From: Hyaloperonospora brassicae
Taxonomy: Eukaryota; Oomycota; Peronosporomycetes; Peronosporales; Peronosporaceae
Direction of reading: 5' to 3'
Assembly (NCBI GenBank): GCA_947650285.1
Contig: CANTFL010001488.1
Coordinates: 62,001 to 126,000 of the forward strand
DNA length: 64,000 nucleotides
Shown: one piece after another, positions 56,890 to 64,000 of the stretch
Layout: every line of letters begins with the position of its first letter
Numbering within the stretch: position 1 is the first letter of the stretch
Translations under genes and position numbers: made by a program
The notes under the pieces: generated by a model
Databases searched by the model: none
What the model was told of the DNA's origin: nothing
What the model saw: the letters and a program-made list of their open reading frames with translations, nothing else

Positions 56890-57300
56890 AATTTTCCTGC
56901 GCATCTGCCTGATCACTAAGTCAGAATTTTCAAAATGATGATAGGCCCTCGCGTCTGATCGTCCAGGAGATCTTAACCTAGTAGCAGTCCTTGATATTCA
57001 GCCTCCTTCACTGTCAAGTCCGTCGCATATTCTGCCGCGGCAGTCACTATGTTTCATTCTGAGAGCTTCCATACTATTGCGCTATATGCCCGGCTTTTGG
57101 TTTGATTCGGGCCGATCCATGAAAACTGACCACCCACAGACTTTCACCTTCCTCGACCGTGAATGGTGGGTACTTATAGTATGTTTCGGTTGTTTCCGAG
57201 GGGCGACGGCGACCAATATCTCGTCAACCTCTTCGCGAGGGGTTATGCTGGCGGCGAGTACACCAAGTAGTTCATCTTCTCCCTTTCAAACTTCTTAATC
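56890..57300 (-). pseudogene. Element B second RNase H, broken
   Basis: Minus-strand fragments LWVVSFHGSARIKPK (Asp of FDGSA replaced by His), KEAEYQGLLLG, KIDCKTPGLRFLRHKAMEEL and RLARKYLQ align with the aRNH module of element A. Several stops. Confidence 0.65.
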
Positions 57301-57349
57301 TCCAGCGTCTAATTCTATAACAACACCGCCCATCTCACTAGCCTCCCAT

Positions 57350-58678
57350 TCAGGCCTGAAGATTCTACCAGCCAGGCCAATGTCGAATGACGCGTGAGCA
57401 CCTTGATTTCTCGTGAAACCAACATGGCGTAGCCGATATCCAGTATGCGCAACAGATCTAAAACCTCTTTTCCCACCATTTCATAGTTTATCTCGTTTGT
57501 TTTTAGCGCTCGGCTTGTGAACGTTACCAGTCAGTATGCTCCATCGTGTTATTGTAGCAAAGCTGCAGATACTGCCCATTTACTATCATAAACCACGATC
57601 ACTAGAGGACGATCCAGATCGAAGTGTTTAAGAATCGGAGTCTTAGCGGTCTTATTCTTCAACATGTTGAGCGAAATTATCGCTTTCTCTTATGGACTTC
57701 TTTCTGTTGAGGTCAGGTCGCCCCCTGTAACACTGGAAAACGCTGCTATAGAGATATGATCTGGATAGCTATCACATTGACCTTGCGATCGTCCATTTTT
57801 GGATCGCCCCCTGATACACCAGTACGATCTGGACTGCTGTCGCCTTGATCTCTTCGATCGTCCACTCTTTCTTCACTCGGAATAGGCGACTTCATCTTTT
57901 CCATGAGGCGGATTACGTGGAAGTCTGCTTCGCGTAGGTTGTCGGGCACTGATGCGTATATTGCAAAGTCTTCAATGAATCGGCTATAGTAATTCAAGCT
58001 TCCTAAAAACGACTGCATCGACCGCAGCGTTCAAGGAAACGGGATATTAACCAGCGATTCGAGATCTTTTGGGTGGGCTTCCCATCCAGCGAGCGATACT
58101 TAATGACCGAGGTAATCCACCTTTAGTCGTCCCCAAACACTTTTGGTCAGGCTAATCGAAATTTCCACTTGTCTGATACACGAAGCAATCCTACTGCTAT
58201 ATCATACAGAGCAGTCCACGATGTAGCTGGAATCAATATGTCATCGATGTACGATCTTCGACCTAGCACAGAAGGTGTCTGACTAGTGTAAGGCTCTCCT
58301 TCTGTGAGCACATCAATCCGTTTAGACGATTCATAGAGGAGGCTCTGTATCAGCACCGATCTTCAAATATCAATACAATGCATTGTCGATCAGTCGTTGA
58401 TACATCTGCGGAGCATTCTTTAACCCATACGGCATCCTCAGCCACTCAAACAAGCCTGATGGCGTAATGAATCCGGAAAAAATTCTTGCTCGTTCTGTCA
58501 TCTCCACCACCCAAAACCCGCTTGCCATATCCAGTGAGCAATACCACATCGCTTTGTCCATGTCTTGTAATAGTTCACTGATCAATGGCATTGAATATAC
58601 CATCAGCCTTGTTGGATAATTTACTCGTCGATAGTCGATACACAATCGAATATACCCGCCATTCTTCTTGATAATCAC
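57350..58678 (-). pseudogene. Element B RT and gypsy RNase H, broken
   Basis: RT is open over 58678-58370 (RLCIDYRRVNYPTRLM, YCSLDMASGFWVVEM, LKNAPQMYQRLIDNAL), continues at 58356-58147 with YIDDILIPATSW (YxDD intact), and at 58018-57746 with SFLGSLNYYSRFIEDF. RNase H traces lie at 57610-57350 (VVYDSKWAVSAAL). Confidence 0.8.
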
Positions 58679-58820
58679 GACGATCGGCGAAGCCCATTAT
58701 GATGTGGAAGGTCGAATAATCTTGGCTGAGAGCAGTCCTTTGGTCAAATTTGCTAATATTTTACGAAATTTGGGAGCTACTGGCCGTACTCTCTGTGCAA
58801 TCGGTTTCGCTTCTGCCACG

Positions 58821-59884
58821 TCAATACAGCAAATGGCCCTCCGTGCAGCTGGAGGGAGTGATTTTCCCTTGCCAGCTAGAAGGTGCTTGTTTCTCTAATT
58901 TTTGTCTCAATCGTTCTTGGTCATCAGTCAGTGGTAAGACTGGATCGCCTACCTGAATATCGTCAATCGTGACTTCGGTAGTAGGCGTAACAATATCAGG
59001 CAATACCGCCATGTGCTAATCCACATCTTTGGCGTACAGTTCTCCACTTTCGTAACAATAGGTAGAGATGTCCGGCTTTCTCGCGATGTGGTCATCCTCC
59101 GGACATGGCTTTTCGTCCATCGTTACATCTGGTGAAGGTCCGGTCTCTTTTTTTCGACTGGACGCCTGCTTCGTCGGTCTTCGTTTATTCGTGAATCGCA
59201 TTCATTACAGGCAGTACGCTTGTAGATCCATGATCCACTTGTAGGTCATCGATCACGTCACACGGTCCGTCATGCAATTGATCGGTATTCCTGTCCTTAG
59301 TCGTTTCACCTCCTTCCACTGGCTCCTCGGCTACTCGATCGTCTCTTCCCTTCTTCTCGATCGTGTTAGCGACACGTGTAACAACTTTCTCGTCTCGGAT
59401 CGGGATGTCAGTTGATCCAATATTCTCTTCCCGTCGTCGTAAAATATCTTCAGCGTAGGGTATGGTGGGTGATCCACAAGCGTAACGGCGTATTCGGGTG
59501 TCAGTTCTTCCTCTTTTCTGTCGTTGCGTAAGATGCTAGAGTCTGCCACTCGTTGTACCGTCTCGATTCAACCGAGACGTAGCCTGCGTTTCGAGGCACC
59601 ATATTGGCAGCCATAATCCATTCAAAAACCGGTCCGCGATCGGGAGTGAATTCTGTATCGCTGAAATTTGTCAGATGAAAGTACTAGATCCGATCCATCC
59701 CGTTGGTCACGGTGGGTACCCATGTTGGATGGCGCCTCACCCACATCTCGGCGTTAAAAAGGGTATTGCCGAAACTTATCTCTGTCGATCTACCTACCGG
59801 TAGAACTAAATGCTGTTCTGGGATCACGATATGCTGCATGAACGATTTGTACAGAGTTCTGCGTCCTGCTCGATGAATCCTCAC
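58821..59884 (-). pseudogene. Element B protease-RT linker fragments
   Basis: Short frames 59884-59684 (VLPVGRSTEISFGNTL), 59549-59331 (charged), 59201-59016 and 59012-58821 (VTIDDIQVGDPVLPLTDDQE) follow in the order of the element A linker. There is no enzymatic motif. Confidence 0.55.
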
Positions 59885-60195
59885 TTCATCCGTTTAAACC
59901 AGCATCCCATCAGCTAAATCTAGACTTATACCCGCGAATACCATGAAATACATACCCAAGATCGCTTCTTGGCCGACTTGATTACCCACCCACAAATCAA
60001 AATAGTACACCACCTATCCATTCAGGTTGATCTTACTCTTGGTACGTCCTTCGGTCATGTAACATGTTTTTGCCTATCCCCACACACTCCTGTTTTTTAT
60101 CATCGTCGATTACACATCCTACCTTACTAGCAAAGGCAGTGTCCACGATCGAGATCTCAGCTCCCGAGTCAAGTAGCATTGTGGCCTATTCGTTG
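59885..60195 (-). pseudogene. Element B aspartic protease, broken
   Basis: LLDSGAEISIVDTAFASKVG carries the DSG active-site triplet near 60180-60120. It is followed by stops and a weak remainder of the retropepsin fold. It aligns with the open protease of element A. Confidence 0.6.
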
Positions 60196-60539
60196 TTCAT
60201 CTTCCTAGCCACTTTAGCTTGCTTAAACCATTTTCCTGGTGTGTGGTATTTCCAATATCCCTTTGACTTGCCCGGCGTTAAAAATTTTTATCTTGGTGGG
60301 CGATCGGGCGTACTTGTCATGTCTTTTAACACTCGAAATAAAACACAGACAGTTCGAAGAATCACATGTGCTATACAGGTCATCCTGCTTGTCATCGCTT
60401 CCATCGAATAACTTGCTCTCCACAAACATATAAATGCAGAGCCTAGAACGCTCGGCTCGTACCAGATTCCAAGCTGGCGAGTGTCCTGATTTAGGATCTT
60501 CTCGGCTTGTTCCGGCAACATTTTGGAATGCGTGGTAGG

Positions 60540-62545
60540 AGTATACCACTGGCGGATCATGTAAAAAACTGTTCCATCAGGCACTTTCCTTCGTCGTGGA
60601 TGTTCTTGCATACGAAACACACGTAGTAGCACTTTTCCGCAGGACGACCTTTACGTTCACACTTCTGACACGTCAGTCGCTTCCAACACCCGCGATTGTC
60701 ATGTCTCTTCGACCCACAGAGCGTACACACTGATTGAGGCTTTCCACGATCTTAGTGCCTCTCTTGATCAAATCTCTCATTTCGGACGATCGGGTCTCCT
60801 GGCTTCTGAGCGCGATCCGCAGCTGCAGCCATGTACACATTTCGTAGATCCGATTCATTATTCGATCCGCTAGAGTCAACTTCTGATCCACTGCTCTCGC
60901 TTTCCACGTGGACCGCTCTCACAGCCCGGGATGGTTTGGCTGGCACTCGGGCTGCCTGTGACGACACACGATGTCGAAACTTGCTCGAGCCCATAGAGGC
61001 GTGATCTTCTCGGGCTTCCATATTATCGCATTCTTGCTGCTCTTCTCCTAGGCGCAATATTGTCAATATTCTTGCCAGCTCGCGATCGTCTTGGGCATCA
61101 ATGTGATAATTCACAAGTTTCTTGCGGATAGCAGACGGTACATCTCGTATCGAGATCTTCGCCCGGATCGCATCCACATTCAGACGGTACAAGTACTTCA
61201 ATGGAGTCTCGTTCGATCGTTTACGGGCTTGGTAGTAGAGTCTCCGAACTGAAATGCTGTAAATCCCGCCATATTTGGCCACGAAGCCTTCCACGAGTGC
61301 TTTTCACAAAGTCCTCGACGAGTAACTGAGCTGATTGTACCAGTCACGCGCCGGTCCCGTAAGAAGATCGCTAAACACCAGGCAATTTTTTTGCATCAGG
61401 CGCTTGATCGCGTAGGATCGCTTACTTCACCTTACTGAACCAGTTTCTTGCCCGTTCTTCATTACTCTCCCGTCCGGAAAACACTTTCACTTCGGCCATA
61501 GCAAACATCCGAATCCTTTAAATAGAGAAGTCACCACCATCCAAGGTTCCAGCCGCTCCCACCTGTGGCAATCTCTTATTACCTTGGTCTCGACGCTCAC
61601 GATGATGGTAGTGAATCTACTAAGACGCGATCCAACCGACTCCATGTCTACAACTGGCATATTAACCTCCGGTTCGGGTTGATGTATAGCCGATCGCCCA
61701 GCGTTCATACGGGCTTGTTCTAGCTCATATTTCCTCATGGCGCTCGAAAATAGGAACCCACCTGCTCTAATTCCATTAAGTCCATGAATTGCGTTGCCAA
61801 TGGCTTTCCTGATTGAGCTTTTGCCTCGTTCAGTTCAAGTCTCATCCGCAATTGATCCGCGCCCTTTGGTTCTAGCCACATCCTTTGGATCTCGAACGAA
61901 TCGGTCGATTCCTCTTCCGACTCCGCTAACGCAGGACGGGACGATCCCATGTGTTCACTGTTTGGAAAATTGTTGACTGGTGTGAGGACTTGATCCATTG
62001 TGACTGGCGGCGTGATCCGTTGATCCGTGGTGCCGCTCGGCTGGTCAAAATTGTCTCAAGGGTCGCGTACGCATATGGGCGGACTCAACGTCTTAAGCAG
62101 CGACTGTCCGGCAGCGACCACTCGATCGTGGTTGCACTCGATTAGCGTTTGCGCATTAAACATTCCAACAGTGAACCCCGCCTCAGTTAGCAGATTAATT
62201 AACCGCCGGAGAGCCTCCAACACGTTGGGAGTTGGTTTGGGTGCTGATATTGGCCCGCGTAGCAATACATTCAGCTCCGACTTTATCGTCTTACTCACTG
62301 AATCGCTCGACAACAGCTTCTTCAGCTCCTTCAAATAAAATTACCGGCAGATTTCGACGAATGGCCAATCTCCAAACTTCACTTAGTGACCCATTGACTC
62401 TAAATCTTAATCCATGTTCTTCGTCTTGACTTTGCGTTCGGCTTGCTTGTTCTTGTAAACATTTCGATCTTGTTTCTCGCAAACATCTTCTTAAGGTATT
62501 CCAAACTCTTCGCTTCTTCTTTATCATGTCTGATGGATTCTCCAA
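60540..62545 (-). pseudogene. Element B gag region, fragmented
   Basis: Pieces on minus: 62545-62291 (basic), 62334-62056 (ELKKLLSSDSVSKTIKSELN), 61998-61735 (acidic), capsid-like 61294-60752 (YYQARKRSNETPLKYLYRLN), then zinc-knuckle traces 60740-60550 (CQKCERKGRPAEKC). The order is the same as in element A. Confidence 0.7.
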
Positions 62546-62980
62546 TACAGATGAAAATTGTTTGGAGATTCCCCAAGGACTTTCATCCTGCAGATCGTGC
62601 TAGGCAGAGCGATCAAGGGGGTCCCCGAAGAAAGCTCAGGAGAGGGTTGAGGCTTTTCTTTAAGATCTTCCTTTGCAGAGCGATCTGCGGTGGGCTCCGA
62701 AAGAACCTCAGGAGGGGATTAAGGGTTTTACTTCAGATCGCGCGACCGATCTTCCTCTTTTATTTACCTATCGCCAATGCCCCTCCCAAACCTTTGACGA
62801 TCTGTAGATTATTCACCTTTACGCGTCAACGTCGCTTCTCCTGTTGCTGGCGCTTCTATCCCATGTTTAGTTTTATCTTGACCACTTCACTCAGGGACTC
62901 ACAATGAAATCGCGAGTCTTTAGAAGTTCCAGGCACGCGCATCATTGTGGTGGAGTGATGATCACTCGTTTCGCGAGACA

Positions 62981-64000
62981 CCCGACTCCCTACTGGTGCC
63001 CGGACGAACGACTAACGAAGAGGGTACTCCGATTCGGTGATCTGTGTTGCCTTGCTCGCCTTGTTTACCCGTCGGTGGAGCGGGTTGCGCTCTTCGCGGT
63101 GGACTTGAGCTGAGGCTGAACTTGAACGTTTCATGGGTAGGAATTGATCGGTTGGAAATTCTTCACCTGGTCAAACGCGGGGTGGGTCGAGTGGAAGTTC
63201 TTCACCCGATCGCTTGTATACTTTAACAATCTTCCAGAGTCGTCTTTGTCCAACGGTGATGCTTGATGCGCGAGCCTTCTGACCACTTGATCCGTCTCTC
63301 GATCTTGAATTCAAATCGTTAGGCTCCCTGCGTCCAATCGCAGTTGGGGGGTGAGAACTGATGTTCCGCCTGGCCACACAATCCAAAGGCGAAGTTTGTA
63401 AAGACGCGGGTGACTCTCGATTCAAGGGAGGCCAAATTTCCTACCCGGGAGAAGTCGACGCGTGTGTTTCGCTGCAAATTCAATTCGTTTAATGCCAACC
63501 AACCAAATTTAAAACCTATGACTATTACTATATGTTCGCTAGATCACTGTTGCGTATCGCCTGTCTAGGTAATTCACCTCGTGCATCATGTGGTCCATAG
63601 CAGATACTCGGGTGGCGGGTCACTCCGTAGTGGGTCGCTAGGTGGTGGATCATTTCATAGTGGATCGCTCCATAGTGGATCGTTGGGTGGTGGATTGCTC
63701 GGATAGTGGATCGCTCGGGGTGGATTGTGTGGGTAGTGGACCGCGGTATGTGATCCGCACCAATTATGTGTCCACACAATTAAGCATTACACACGCAGGG
63801 TGGATCGTGATCAATCTCTCGAGTCTCTGATCAGGCATCTGCCGTCGGATCGCCGTCACCTTTAAGACCTCGCATGTTTTAACATCTTGACGATCCACTC
63901 TTCCAACTTTTTCCATATACACCTTTTTTCCATTTCCTTCATCGATCACGTAATCCAGATGCTGTCCACCTCTCGAGCGATCCGGTCCTTGTAGCTTGGT
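62981..64000 (-). repeat. Element B 5' LTR, incomplete at window edge
   Basis: It matches 51031-52296 from its left end and is cut by the window at 64000. Similarity to the left LTR falls after about 63900 (a different stretch at 63905-63960), so one of the two LTRs has an insertion or replacement there. Confidence 0.8.

Larger units (their letters stand above)
51031..64000 (-). mobile_element. Chronos-like Ty3/gypsy element B, runs off the window
   Basis: Same architecture and orientation as element A: left (3') LTR about 51031-52296, + strand accessory ORF, chromodomain, integrase, second RNase H, RNase H, RT, protease, gag and the right (5') LTR from about 62981, still continuing at 64000. 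Sequence is clearly diverged from A (LTRs share only blocks), so it is a separate family. Coding is more broken than in A. Confidence 0.85.

Noticed and set aside
1..64000. tRNA or rRNA genes
   Set aside because: I looked for T-loop and acceptor patterns by eye and found none convincing; a dedicated scan would be needed to exclude them.

Overview
The window looks like nuclear DNA of an oomycete, probably Peronosporales (Phytophthora or a downy mildew). The evidence is compact eukaryotic genes with short GT-AG introns (roughly 65-115 bases in most cases), and Ty3/gypsy elements carrying both a second plant/archaeal-type RNase H and a chromodomain, a layout described for oomycete 'Chronos' elements. 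I found no bacterial features. All assignments come from reading the sequence; no database search was run.

Layout. (1) 1-8.2 kb is a retrotransposon graveyard: a decayed Ty1/copia pol relic on + (1-2.29 kb), a 3'-truncated Ty3/gypsy element on - (2.29-6.52 kb) with an intact gag, and a second related LTR (7008-7443) with a stump of another gag. (2) 8.8-32.6 kb is a gene island: a spliced UPRT-like protein with an altered PRPP loop, an OTU1/YOD1 deubiquitinase, two tandem MFSD8-like transporters, THO complex subunit 1, a large CID-like plus SET-like protein, the LYR protein ETFRF1 head-to-head with an unknown 245-aa gene, a three-CCCH-finger RNA-binding protein, and a small spliced gene. (3) 32.6-36.5 kb has no gene I can support. 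(4) 36.5-64 kb holds two large, related, decayed Chronos-like Ty3/gypsy elements (A about 36.86-50.65 kb; B about 51.03 kb to beyond the window), both with gag-pol on - and both with an extra convergent + strand coiled-coil ORF between the chromodomain and the 3' LTR.

Standout observations. First, the gypsy element at 2.5-6.5 kb and its LTRs are built almost end to end from short stem-loops, about one per 37 bases where I counted, running straight through open gag and protease/RT coding sequence. Its two related LTRs keep a stem at the same place with entirely different stem sequence. Second, the antisense coiled-coil gene of the Chronos-like elements is conserved between two diverged copies. 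This parallels the antisense 3' ORFs reported for some plant Tat-clade elements, which also carry a second RNase H.

The island genes are housekeeping (mRNA export, ubiquitin processing, transport, mitochondrial LYR protein, RNA binding). They do not form an operon and share no single pathway.
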